Under the pieces are notes generated by a model that was not told the origin of the DNA, did no database searches, and saw only the letters and a program-made list of their open reading frames with translations. The position numbers and the translations under genes are program-made. A stretch of 64,000 bases of DNA from Toxotes chatareus (taxonomy: Eukaryota > Chordata > Actinopteri > Toxotidae): the NCBI GenBank assembly GCA_016801885.1, contig CM028901.1, positions 12,271,283 through 12,335,282 of the forward strand. The letters run 5' to 3'. Within the stretch, counting starts at the first letter, position 1. Every line of letters starts with the position of its first letter. Of the stretch, positions 22,909 to 33,914 are shown one piece after another.

Positions 22909-23034
22909 TGTGCCTGGGGTTTTGCAACGGTGCAGTGCACAGCTCGACAGACAGGGGGTGTACGCAGATTGATTGAGTGAAGATGAACCGATAGTGTGTT
23001 CCGGGAGTTCTGAAGGAGTGTGTGTTGTAAACAG
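22909..23034 (-). other. Open 42-codon linker between LINE ORF1 stop and ORF2 ATG
   Basis: The 126 nt between the ORF1 TGA and the ORF2 ATG contain no stop codon in the shared frame (read from the sequence, beginning CTG TTT ACA ACA and ending CCA GGC ACA). ORF1 and ORF2 are therefore in the same frame with one stop between them. The base after the stop is C, giving TGA CTG. Confidence 0.85.
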
Positions 23035-24348
23035 TCAGTCACGTGTGGAGTTCTGCACAACGTGCTGCAGATTAGCCGCTAACAAATCGCTGCCCTGTCG
23101 GTTTGGGTGAAGGCCGTCAGCACAATACAGTGAAGAGCGGCCCCAGAACAAGTTAAAATTATCTATTAGCTGCATGTGGTTCGACCTGCATGCAGACTGG
23201 AGCCATGTGTTGAGACCTAGTATCCTGCTAAACCGACCAACTCCACGGTTCAGAGTGGGGATGGGGCCGGAGATGAAGACAGATAATCCATTTTGATGGT
23301 AGGGTCGCAGAAGTTGAAAAAGTTCATTGAAATGTTTTTTCGTGACTTCGGACTGCCCGTGTGTTGTGTCATTAGTGCCAACATGCACTATTACTCTGTG
23401 GATTGTGGATGGGAGGGAATCAAGCAGAGGTGGAAGTTTACTTAGTAGGACTGGAACTGTGGCTCCAGGGATACAGTGTGTGACAGCATTGAAGAATCGA
23501 CTGTTTCTTATAATGAAGTCTCCGACTATCAGGGTAGTCGGAGGAAAGAGTGGACGAGGCAGGGAAGAAGAGTGTGGCACCGTCTGTGGATCATCGGGGC
23601 TGCCTTGCTGAAGTGGTGGGCTGTTAGTCGGGGCTTGATCCACCAGCGCTGGCCGCTGGTCTTTCGGGATTATCGGTGTAGGGAGTCCGCCAGAACGTCT
23701 CAGAACCGCCTCCTTAAGAATTCTCTTCCGAGCAGAGGACTTTGTAGGTCGACGTGACAGTTTATTGTTGGCACTGTCCAGCTGGCCCAGAGCTGTTCGA
23801 GGTGCAGGAGCATTTGGAGCTGGACAGGATAGCGCCTGATGCAGAGCCGGGGAACTGTCACAGCCGACGGGCTCAGTGGACACAGAGTGTGAGGCATCTC
23901 TCTGTAAGGCAGGAAAGTCCATAGACGACTCCAGATCGGGCAGAACCTGCGGTGTCACTGAAGCTGCAGCTGGTGGGACTGGTGATACTGGGGCCAAGGC
24001 TGCATAGCGGTTGGAAAGGCTCAGGCAGGGCACGTTTATGGACCCAGCCGAACGTCTCATCCGTACATGGACTGTGTCCTCTCCGTCCAACGATTCCTTC
24101 TTCGGAGTAGATTACGAAGATGGTCGTGATCCAGAGGACCGGTCCCAGATAACTGTGTCCAGGTATGCAGCGCTTATAGACGTTAAACGCTTATGTTGCC
24201 CACAAGCAACGTCCATAAGCTTGGAAAACATAGCTTCCTTGCTCTGTAGTTCCAGGGACAGTCGTCTAACATCTTCTTTAAGGTTAGTGATTGTTTTGAG
24301 TGCAATTGTCAGTGTAGTGTTTTCAGATTCAGTCTTATTCGGATCCAT
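23035..24348 (-). pseudogene. LINE ORF1 (coiled coil + SGNH esterase) with one premature stop
   Basis: The ATG at 24348 opens a frame for 78 codons to a TAA at 24114-24112, then continues in the same frame to a TGA at 23037-23035, about 437 codons in all. Residues about 1-60 are charged and heptad-like (NLKEDVRRLSLELQSKEAMF), consistent with a trimerising coiled coil. The middle is proline/serine-rich with basic patches (LSRRPTKSSARKRILK), plausible for RNA binding. The C-terminal third is an SGNH/GDSL-type esterase: LIVGDFIIRN (block I), HVGTND (Asn block), SGPIPT, and DGLHPN (Asp-x-x-His). The expected nucleophile serine in block I is phenylalanine (codon TTC, 23517-23515). L2/CR1 ORF1 proteins with this esterase are known; its role in retrotransposition is unsettled. 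Confidence 0.87.
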
Positions 24349-24460
24349 GTCAGAAAACGTCTAGTTTTCAGTGATGGCAAAAGCCGGTGTCGCGCGAAGT
24401 GAATCGCTCCCTCGTCCCGAGCTAACTGCTAACTGAAAATTAGCAGTAATTAGCACCAGC
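24349..24460 (-). other. LINE 5' untranslated leader
   Basis: Upstream of the ORF1 ATG the minus strand is locally CpG-rich (CGGGACGAGGGAGCG, TTCGCGCGACACCGG), unlike the flanking DNA. This is consistent with the promoter-bearing 5' end of a full-length LINE. The outer limit is uncertain because I cannot compare copies. Confidence 0.55.
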
Positions 24461-24484
24461 GGGCAATACAGCACATTACCCAGA

Positions 24485-24930
24485 GAAACAGAGGAGTGTG
24501 ATTTTTGTCGTCTTGTTCCACACTCAGTCGATGCAGCACAATTCATCCCATCAATACAGTAATAAAACCATTCCGTCCTTTTATCACTGGAATAACCTAG
24601 CGAGCATGGCGAGAGGGTTGATCCCGTTCCCATTCCCCTACAAATCGGTCTTCCATCCCACTGATTACACATATGTATTCGGGACACCGCATTTTGACCC
24701 TGAAGCACCCCTCCTCCTCCTCTTCCTCCTCCCCCCCCCCAAGTTAATCGATGAGGGATGGCTCTGCAGTTGTTTAACCTGCCTGGCTCTTCCTCTTGAG
24801 CGTGGAGCAGGTGACACATCACATTAATAAATAAATAAGCAGGGGGGAGTGGAGCACTCATCACAGCGCCAATGATGGGCCAATTATCTCATGGCAAATA
24901 ACGCTCTGCCATCACCTGCCGCAATCGAAG
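24485..24930. other. Candidate conserved block abutting the LINE 5' end
   Basis: Unique sequence with mixed AT/GC words (CATCCCATCAATACAGTAAT, CTACAAATCGGTCTTCC, GCCAATTATCTCATGGC, CGCAATCGAAGGAATCAATA) interrupted by a (CCT)n/C10 tract at 24708-24740. The plus strand is open for 109 codons (24498-24827), including GLIPFPFPYKSVFHPTDYTY, and the minus strand is also open. I recognise no domain in either. It could be an exon, but it reads more like a conserved non-coding element into whose edge the LINE inserted. Confidence 0.3.
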
Positions 24931-24934
24931 GAAT

Positions 24935-25565
24935 CAATAGGGCTTGGAGTGGAAATGGAAAAGGGGGGTGGGTGAAGACAGAGGTGAAGCAGAAAGAAGA
25001 GAGAGAAGAGAAAAGCAAGAAGGAAACATAAACATAGATGTAAAGCACTTTTGGGTGAAATAACAGACCCTCTGGTGGCCATAGTGGAAGCCACAGCTCT
25101 TGTTTACTATTGACGCAAAGCAGTTGATTAACTAATGAATTAATCTTGAGCTTCACCTCGAATGTTTCCACATAATTAAGCGTAAGATGAATTTGTGTGT
25201 TGATTTGACTCAAAACTGATATTTTAGTACTGATTCAGCTGATGGATGGCCGAGGAAAATGTCAGGGAAACCTGTAATCTTGGTTCTCCATCTTGTTCAT
25301 TCCTCTCTAGTTTTTGGATTGAACTCCCATTCAAACTTGTGCAGTTGTTTAATTTTTAGGAAGGGCCCTTAAAGAGAAAGGAGCTGAAATGGACTCTTTC
25401 AGGGCAGAGAGTGAAAACAAGTGAAAAATTAGTCTTGTATTTAAGTATTTTGGTTTTACAGTCTTCAATTTGATCATTTTCACTAATTCCCATGGCTCTC
25501 ATCAGGGTCATTATCAGTGGAAAAGTTCCTAGTACCCTGTGTAGACTACCTGCCCGGCACCAAAC
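24935..25565. other. Gene-free non-coding stretch
   Basis: Purine-rich patch (GAAGCAGAAAGAAGAGAGAG) near 24985, then unique sequence. Nothing gene-like. Confidence 0.5.
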
Positions 25566-25569
25566 ACAG

Positions 25570-25830
25570 TTAGCATGTGTTAGCTGGTAAACAAAGTGGA
25601 CCAGTTCAAGATGCAGATTTTCCTCAGGAGTTAGTGAAGACCAAAAACTAAAGAGCTAAATAGAGTGCATATCAGACTTCCATTTACCAGGTGGAGAGTG
25701 AATGATAATATTGGTCTGAATCAGCTGGATGTGCAAATAGAGAGCTCACGTTTAACCCATGAGATGAAAATTACGAGCTGCTCAAGGTAAAAATGTTAAT
25801 AATATAACACTGCTTTAAAAAATTACAAAC
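25570..25830 (+). repeat. Dispersed percomorph repeat, copy 1
   Basis: Contains TTCCTCAGGAGTTAGTGAAG, GACCAAAAACTAAAGAGC and an AATGATAATATTGGTCTGAA...CTGGATGTGCAAATA end. The same ordered words recur at 49075-49560 in the same orientation, which supports a dispersed family. Non-coding; known to me as a common percomorph repeat. Confidence 0.55.
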
Positions 25831-25834
25831 CACT

Positions 25835-28800
25835 GTCTAGATAGATGGACTAAACTGGACAGCATGCTGTTTAGCAAGGTTATGTTGTAGATATCTATTT
25901 TATGTAATTTGCATAGATTGCACAAATGTCAATGTGATGTTCTCTAAAGTTATTTTACTTTTGGAACAGAATCTGGAAGTACCAGTGTCACTCCTCTATG
26001 GACAGTTGCCAGGAAGCAGAAATTTAATTTACTGGGAGGATAAAGTCCTGATTACATTTCTTAAATACCAATAAAAATATGTGTTTTCTTAAAGCAGGTG
26101 GATATTACATATTAACATAAATGTTTGTCCAGTCCTCAAAGCAGAACATCCTGTGTTTTAGATAACTATCTATGGCAATGGAGACATGAAGTATTCAGTG
26201 TTTGAGTGTGAAACAGATCTTCAGAAAGCACCTTTTCACTTACACCCATACTGCAGCAAAGACTTTATTAGGTTGTTTGTCTATTTTTCTGTCTGGTTCT
26301 TAGAAATCGAAGCATTATTTTCACACAGCAAGTGGAACTCCAGGATAACGCCTACTTTGGTTGCTATGTGACACAACTGTAACGCCTCTACACACATACA
26401 AACATAACTGCACACTACATAGGGTATAGACGGGAAGATTTACAAAGAGCGGAGGCGTGACAGGGAGAAATGGATCACAGAGGAGAAAGAAGGGAGGTTG
26501 AAAGATTGTGGTACAATGATAAAGACAGACTCTGGTGGAGGCTGAGAGTCAGACTGACTAACAAAGTAGAAAAGAGAATATCTTCTTAACATTGTGTGTG
26601 CCAAAAACCATAATCTTCTCTGTAGGTGTTCAGCGCCTATAGCCACAGACTTTAATCCACTTTTGATGAAGGTGGAGGGACAGTTTTACAGGTTTCTGTT
26701 TGTTATAAATGGCCTCAAGTTGGGAGCAGCACTCTGTAACAGGGCCATTTTATGCATTAGGGCCGTCGGGTGAATTTCCCTCCTTTGTTCTCTCAGCCTG
26801 AGAATATGGCTGTGATGAAGGGAATGCTTCACAGTGGTTATATTGTCCCCCTTTCACTGTTGCTTCCAATATATTTTCATGAACTCGTAATATGTGTCTT
26901 GTTTCCAGCAAGCTGTTAGGAGGCATTTAATAGTCATTAGGCAAAGTGTTCAACACACCAGAGTGCATATTTCAGTACACTTGGTACAGTGTTACAGTAT
27001 GTGCTCTTGCTTACAGAGCATTTTCTGTCAAGATTGTTATTACTGGATTCTTTGCAATGTTACACAGCGAAGATGAGAACATGTGTCTGTTGATTTGGAA
27101 CTGACATAGGAGTCCATTCAAGTCAAGCATATTGCTATGGTTTAACACAGCATATTATGTCGTAAATCCATTTCAAACACACTAACTGTGAAATAAAACT
27201 GAAGCACAGTAACTCAGTGACAATGGCTGAATATTACAATTTGACACCCCTCAAAGTAGGAGGTTAAACTTCTAAGACCTAATTGTTGACAGTGTGCTTT
27301 TATTGTTAATTTGATATTGATAAAAGCTTAAATTAAGGCAGCACACTCGGCACTTGAGTTTGCCTTCTCAAAGTCAGGCTGATGAGCCGTGAGGACTTGT
27401 CATTGTAATGAGCGAGCCTCATTATGAAGCAAATCACCCTGTTCTCTTAGGAATTCAGCATGAAGAGCACTCTTTTAGGTAATTAATCCAGTACAGTGGT
27501 TTATAAATGCTGCTACTGCTATCAGTATACACACATTACTATACCAGGCTCCATTTTGCTCATCACCTCAGTGAAGGGTCAAGAATATGTTAAATGAGAC
27601 CAATGCAGCTTCTTTAGGTATTACCACTTAAAGACCTACTGTATTGGAATTTCATTTCAATTATATTCTAAATTAGGCTCTGTAGATTAAAAGGAATGCG
27701 GGGGACATGCGTAAATGGATGGCCTGAAGAAAGTTTTCTTGTACGAGAGGATAACCTTGACAAAAACAGGGACATGCAACATCATTCATTGTTAAAAAAA
27801 AAACAAAAAAAACATGTACTCCAAGAAGAATGCAAAATATTTACGTGTCAAGCAGGACAGCTGTCACTTTCCAAACATCCATTTTAACTTCTCCCATGCG
27901 ACACCAATTCAGAGTATCATTCAAGCTGTCTTGTTTTGTTTACTCCTCCGTGCTTGCCGGTTCAAATGACAAACCACTGATATGTTGGAATGGGAAAGCC
28001 TGAAAAAAAAATCTCTGCTCAGGGAAAGCTGTCATCCAGAGTGCTGACATGAAAGTAAAGAAGGACAGGAGGGATTATTACATGTTACGATAAAAGACGC
28101 ATTTACTCCCAACATCAATGTTTAATGTGTCAGAGCTACGGCCACTCTGACTCCACTTTAGATTTAATTATTAACAGAACAGAGCTGCTGACAGCACAGC
28201 TTCCTGTAAGATATAGGGAAGAAAAGACTGAAGCAGAAAAAAAAATAGGATTTTAAAGTCATAGCTCTCAAGTCATCTGATCTAATGAGTCTGTGTGTAA
28301 ATGGATGCACACCAGAGTGTGTTTAGATGAGGTTGATGACTGTGCTTGATGTGGTGGCATCTCTACACCTGCGCTGCCATCTGTGCCCCTGCACCCCCGG
28401 TGACCGCTGTGCCTCCTGGCACACGACAAGTGTCGCACAGAAACGTTGATGAACACATCTCACTCTCCCGTCCTCTGGAAGTAGGAGACAAAGACTTTGG
28501 ATTTCTTATGTTATTTGATTAGACTAGAAAAAGGGAAAAGGCCAGCCCAGCTCTATTTGAAGGTAACATAATGCACCTACCAGCAACTTAAAAATGGACA
28601 TGTAATATCTGGTTTGTTTACAATAAACAAAATGCAACATCTTATGACTGGTTTGATTAGAGTCAACAAATCACAACATGTTATATGCGGATCTTATTGC
28701 CTCTGGACAGAGTTAGCTGTTTACGCCTGTTTCCAGTCATTAGGCTACACTAAGCTTCTCAATTAACTCAGCAAAAAAAAGCACATTTCACTAAAAATGC

Positions 28801-28915
28801 TGGATTATACGGTTAATGCAGAGCATGTTTTAAGCTCAACAACACATTTATCCACAATTAACACACACTTTACACCCTCTCATACAGACACATTTGAGAA
28901 ATACACAGGCAAACA
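25835..28915. other. Gene-free stretch with two regulatory-like blocks
   Basis: Two sub-blocks look like conserved non-coding elements: 26690-26860 (GGCCATTTTATGCATTAGGG and AATATGGCTGTGATGAAGG) and 27360-27500 (GTCATTGTAATGAGCGAGCC, CATTATGAAGCAAATCACC, GGTAATTAATCC). A third, weaker one is 28080-28210. The rest is AT-rich unique DNA with A runs near 27793. No exon is recognised. Confidence 0.4.
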
Positions 28916-28922
28916 AAGACCC

Positions 28923-29002
28923 AGAAAAAGAAAGAATTAAAGAAAGAAGATGGAGGGGAAAAAAAAGAAAAAAGAAATAAGCAAAAAGGAGAAAAAAGAA
29001 AG
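28923..29002. repeat. Purine-rich low-complexity tract
   Basis: About 80 nt of almost pure A/G (GAAAGAAGA-type words) on the plus strand. Confidence 0.8.
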
Positions 29003-29124
29003 CTACTGTCCTGTTATAGTTTATTTGAGGATATTTCCCCTAAGAGTAGTAAAATTCTCCTCCTTAGGCCTGAAGAGAAGAAAACACAATTAATCAGACA
29101 AACACACAGCACTCCAGCTGACAT

Positions 29125-29140
29125 ACACACACACACACAC
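29125..29140. repeat. (AC)8 microsatellite
   Basis: Short uninterrupted AC run. Confidence 0.85.
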
Positions 29141-29144
29141 TAAT

Positions 29145-30720
29145 GCACACTTACACCATGACAACGCTAGCATCTCAAACAGTATCACCTTTGCTCTCTA
29201 ACTCTGTCGCTACTAGCCGCGCCATTTCATTAGCGAGGCGTGGTGACCGCCATGTATGCCTAGAGGAACATGGAGAGACATTGCTGGAGCATTTAGTGCA
29301 CTGCTCACTTCTACAATAGCAAAGAGAGCCACCAGAGAAGGCTGCCACCCCCTGAGGGGCACTATGCACCTCCTAAGTGGATCACTCTGCGTTGTGTCAC
29401 AACGTTTTCACAAAGCTCAGTGGGACGGGGCTGTGTACTCCTTTCATCACCAGCAAACCTAAATGAGCTTTGTCAGGCTCACTAATGCACGCTGGTTGCT
29501 CTGCAACTTTTGCTGAGTGTCTGCGCACATTTGTCTATGTGCACATCGTTCCTATACGGTGTGTCAGCTCTGTACGATGAGGAGAGAAAAAGTCTTTAAA
29601 CATTCACCTTCACACATGGCACTTACATATGATGCTATCGTTAACACCCAGTTTTCCCCTGCTGTTTGTTTGCAGTGCGGTTCACAGCGTGGTCAGAGCT
29701 GGTCAAGGGCAGAGTTGGACACTAACTCAGCAGGTCAGCGGCGCTAATTGCTGCCGGTCATTGGTTAAATGTTCCCCCTGTTTCCCTCTCACGCCGAGCG
29801 GGGACATTATAATGATGAGGGTGAAAGACGGAGAGGAGGGAAATGATAGCATCAAGGAGGAAAAAAGGGGGGAGCTGAAGCAGCAAGGAGGTTAAAGTGA
29901 GGTGGAGGAGGAGGGTTGAGGCGAGGAAAGAGGTTAATCACAGAAACAGTGCGCTCTTGAAGATGTCTCAGAGAGAAAACAGGGTTGATAATGAGTTCAC
30001 TATGAGAGGGATAGTGAAGGTTTACTAACTAGAAGGCTCCCAAGTTCACATGACCTGCAAAATTGGCCATTTGTTTTTCTTTCCAAAGTGTTACATATTA
30101 CTCTCTGTGTCTAAACCTGGGATGAAGACTAGCAAGGTAGTAAAAGGGTTAGGCTGATAACAGAGGTAGGCTGATAACAAGGTATATGGCAGGTTGACTG
30201 AAAACACTGAGAGTAATTATAATGATAGCTCTCATGATTTCACTTTCAACCATTCTGTGTTTTCTGCTCTCCAATTGCTGAGTTTTCCTGAGGTCTGGAC
30301 TCTTTAACTGCATGCTTCACTCACCGGAAGGTTTCGCATTAAAACCACCCCCCACCCCCATTCTAATCTGTATCCTCATTACAATATGAGTGTGTTAAAA
30401 GAAGCCCATGTGGTTCTTTGCTGTGACGTCTATTTCCTCAATTGAGGCTAAAGCAGCAGAGGGTGTGGGAAGAGAGGGAGCAAGGGAGGAGAGAAGTTAC
30501 AACAACAACCCAGGGATAATTAGGGATAATGTTAAGGCTTTGATGTCTTGTACCTGAGTCTGAGATGGCCCATATAAAATCCCAATACAGCATGTTTATA
30601 CATACTGTCTCGCTATTACACAATTGCATATCCATCTATGCAAAACACATTGTCTTTGGACTTAAAGTGTGCTATCACATTCAATACCGACTTTATCTAA
30701 GAGTATACTTTCCCGTTCTC
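29145..30720. other. Gene-free non-coding stretch
   Basis: Includes a somewhat GC-richer section (29200-29720) with overlapping short frames on both strands, none resembling a known protein, and a purine-rich section at 29815-29935. A 13-bp word TAGGCTGATAACA is directly repeated near 30150 and 30166. Confidence 0.45.
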
Positions 30721-30724
30721 TACA

Positions 30725-30765
30725 TCTCTCTCTCTCACACACACACTCACACATGATTTACCTAT

Positions 30766-30802
<37 letters not shown>
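30725..30802. repeat. Compound (TC)n-(AC)n-(TC)n microsatellite
   Basis: TC run and AC run at 30725-30746, then a pure (TC)15 at 30773-30802. Confidence 0.92.
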
Positions 30803-30804
<2 letters not shown>

Positions 30805-30806
<2 letters not shown>

Positions 30807-32215
30807 ATATCCATCTCTGCAGGCTCTCTCCTGGTAGGTGGTTAGACGTTAATCCCCCCGGTGTCTGGGTCCGATCACTCCCACCGCACCGCACCCACGG
30901 GCCCTCGTCGTAGACTTGCATCCTTCACATGAACTTACACACATTCCCAGCGCAAACGCACGCCTCTCTTTCAACTGCCTTCTTTACTCACCGCCCCTTC
31001 CTATCATTCAAATCGTCTCATTTCCACTCTTTCCCTCTCTTCAGCCTATTACGATACGCTCTTCCTTTTGTATTGTGTCTACCCTGATCTGACCTTAAAA
31101 TCACAGCCGAAATTACGATTTAAAACCTTAAAAATGTGTTCAAATGTCTTGAATGTAGTTATTAGAGATCTTATTTCTCCCCACTCAGTGATGGGATTCT
31201 TTGTGCTGCATGCCCACACTTGCTTTAATATAGAACAGTGTTAGTCCCGTAGCACAATGTGGATTTTATCTGCTTTATTAGTATTGTAGCACATTGTGTG
31301 TTTTATCTGCTTTATTAAATGCAATTGGACTTAACAATTCATTTCCTGTTGTCGTTTTTCGTACGTTAAACTGTCCACTGCATTAAAACTGCAAACCATC
31401 ATTTTATGTCTTAATCGTATCATTATTCTTTATTATATGGTCCTTTATTATGGTTGTGGATCATAAGTCACACATCTGGTGCAGCCCTAGCCAGTGTAAC
31501 ACTATTACCCTGCATGCTTCCCTGCATAGTTGACTCATATTTGCAATGTTACAGCTTTTGTGGAAATATTTCTACATAAAGTACATTATGTTTCCAGCAG
31601 GCACCCTCAACAGACATCTTTGCATTTCAGGGATATCCAAAGGAGTTGTGGGAATTTGACGTTCTGACTAATCTGAGTCGCTCTTCATCTTTTCATCTAT
31701 GCAAACAGATACTCTGCTCTTTGAGGATCTTCCCTCAGATTTAAGTAGTCTAACTGGAGGGCCACACTTCATGATCATGATAGTCATGATGATCATCATC
31801 ATTATAAAGTCCCTCACTCTCCAACCATACCTACGTACCCCCTCCCGCAGCTCTCAGCTAATGATGGTCAACGTCAAACAGGGAGCGACAGCAGAAGGAC
31901 GAGCACAGGAACAAAATAGAAGCAGCCAATTCCACATCAGACCCGGTACAGATCTAAATATAGCACAAACATCTTTGTTTACAATGAGTTTAACTTTCAC
32001 AAACAGGACATCTGCCACTTTCAGTGATTGCATGTGCATGTAGAAACAGACTTGCAGAAAAGCATTGTCTGTCTGCTCTGATGACGGTTTTCACGAGTTT
32101 TGTTTATTTATATATTCTCATAGGAGAGTAACTCAGTCTGTGTGTGAGTCCGTAAGTGTCATTACCTGTGCATAATAATGTTTCAGGGTACATTGGCAGC
32201 AAGTGAGTGGACTGA
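30805..32215. other. Gene-free non-coding stretch
   Basis: Contains a diverged 32-bp direct duplication at 31249-31317 and an (AT/CATGAT)-rich patch at 31770-31805. No gene recognised. Confidence 0.5.
31249..31317. repeat. Two-copy direct repeat, period 37 bp
   Basis: 31249-31280 and 31286-31317 match at 29 of 32 positions (both contain TTTTATCTGCTTTATTA). Confidence 0.85.
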
Positions 32216-32221
32216 TGTGCA

Positions 32222-32246
32222 TGTGTGTGTGTGTGTGTGTGTGTGT
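32222..32246. repeat. (TG)12 microsatellite
   Basis: Uninterrupted TG run of about 25 nt. Confidence 0.95.
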
Positions 32247-32793
32247 AAAGGCAAAGAGAAAGACAAGGAGGGTCTGATTGCAAATATCCCTGCAGTGTCA
32301 TTCAAAATCAAACACTGCTCGCCACGGATGATTTATGGTGCCTCATGTCAGCATACATATGTATTGAAGGAAAAATCATATGCAACCGCATATATTTACA
32401 ATGCCACTTTCACATACCATGTCCAGGTCCCATGTCTTAAGATATACATAAATTCCCTCAATAACAATCTCCTCCACACTTCACCACCCACAGAAAGGGT
32501 TTTAATCTCATTTCATCACACACACACAAAAAAAAATATGTTTAATACATGGCATTAAACAGCTGCAGTTCCTTTCAGCTTGACATTAGAAGATTGTGGC
32601 TAACTCTTCTTCTTTCTTTTTTTTCAAGAAGACGCACACGCACAGTCACATGCACACGTAAATGCACCAGAAGATGAAAAGCACAGAGTGTGAAACAATA
32701 ATCGGCAGGTACAGAGTCACACTGTACTCTCACACAGCTCATGTTATGTCTATAACTAGGCCGCACTGAGCCCTCCTCATCTCTGCAAACTCG

Positions 32794-32813
32794 CACACAC
32801 ACACACACACACG

Positions 32814-32849
<36 letters not shown>
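32794..32849. repeat. (AC)n microsatellite with ACGC interruptions
   Basis: 56-nt AC array containing two CGCA-type variants at 32811-32818. Confidence 0.95.
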
Positions 32850-32850
<1 letters not shown>

Positions 32851-33509
32851 CCGGTGGGTAATTTTAGCAGACAAAAGAGCCAAGCTGTGCACCGACTACC
32901 ATCTTAATGCACTCTGACACAAACGAGCAGCTTTGACACAATACCTTTCGATCACAATGTGTTTGTGTTTGCGTTAGTTCTGCCACTTCAATCAAGGCCT
33001 CTTTGTCTGTCTCTTGCCACTCTGTCAGCTCTCAGGGAGGCTTCAGCACAGAACAATCTTAAGGACATTCAGAGTAATAACTTAAGACAATTTCAGAGAT
33101 GTGCTTGTTACCATATTCATGACTTTTGTGTGGAGTTAAACTTTTTAAACATGTAGTAAGTGTGGCAGCTTAAGATTAGAAAAAGAAAGGAGAGAAAAAA
33201 CTCTTAGTTGTCACTTTAGTTTAATTTGCTGCTATTAAGTCTAAACTCCACTAAGTGTGCTCTTCATCTTCCAATGAATACCACATATGCAAGCATAAAG
33301 AAAACCACATACTGTATATATAAATGCATGCGCGCACACATGAATACACAGTAAAAGGCTTCGCAGATACTTGGCTTCTGACAAACTGCTTGCACACCTC
33401 TCTGGGTGCCAATGCCTTGAGTCAAATTATCCAACACTTTTCACACAGGGAGCACTTGCACTGCTCTCTCCCCGCGGGGGCTACATTGAAGGTGTCCTTT
33501 TGCTAACAA

Positions 33510-33610
33510 CACTGGATGGACACACACCTACACGTGTACGCACACACACGCATTCCCGAACACTCACCCCCGCACGCGCTCACAATCAGACACGCGACTG
33601 TGTGCACACT
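33510..33610. repeat. Imperfect CA/CG-rich low-complexity stretch
   Basis: Interspersed ACAC and CGCAC words without a pure array; the overlapping open frame is a consequence of the composition. Confidence 0.6.
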
Positions 33611-33914
33611 GGTGGAGTAATTACAGACATTTTAATCACTGAACTCTACTCCTGTGGGGCACAGCAGACATAGCAGGGAGTGGGCAGGAGTGGAGGCCCT
33701 TGACTGATTTCAACCTTGGCTTAATGATTGTTGGCTTGATGATGTTTGAGCCTGAATGCTTTGCAGCAGCTACTACAGAAGATGCGCCTTCTTTTCAGGG
33801 AGCCATGGAAGAATCAAGGATACTTTGTCATGTGCAATGATAGTCTTTTTTGATGTGCATAATGGATTTAAATGGATTGAATGCATCATTTTTCTATTCT
33901 GGGGAATAAATAAA

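Larger units (their letters stand above)
19709..24460 (-). mobile_element. Near full-length L2-clade non-LTR retrotransposon (LINE)
   Basis: On the minus strand the order is 5' leader, ORF1 with coiled coil and SGNH esterase, ORF2 with APE endonuclease and reverse transcriptase, short 3'UTR and a microsatellite-type tail. This is the architecture of L2/CR1-group LINEs. The RT box is YADDTQLY, and the endonuclease carries NIRSL, ITETWL, GDFN and SDHK. The 3' end is the (TAA)7 run at 19709-19729 on the plus strand, preceded inside the element by a CACTTTGTAACC...AAATAAAG-type end typical of fish L2 elements. The 5' boundary is approximate (about 24440-24480): CpG-rich leader sequence gives way to different-looking DNA there. 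No target-site duplication was found, which is usual for this clade. Damage is light (four visible lesions), implying a fairly recent insertion. Confidence 0.93.

Noticed and set aside
23327..23757. Overlapping plus-strand open frames inside the LINE
   Set aside because: They are antisense shadows of the minus-strand ORF1 esterase region and have no domain content.
24361..24864. 167-codon minus-strand frame upstream of LINE ORF1
   Set aside because: It crosses the LINE 5' boundary and a poly-G/GGA tract, so its length is composition-driven; it is in no recognisable family.
32575..32892. Cysteine/valine-repeat open frame
   Set aside because: Translation of the (AC)n microsatellite.
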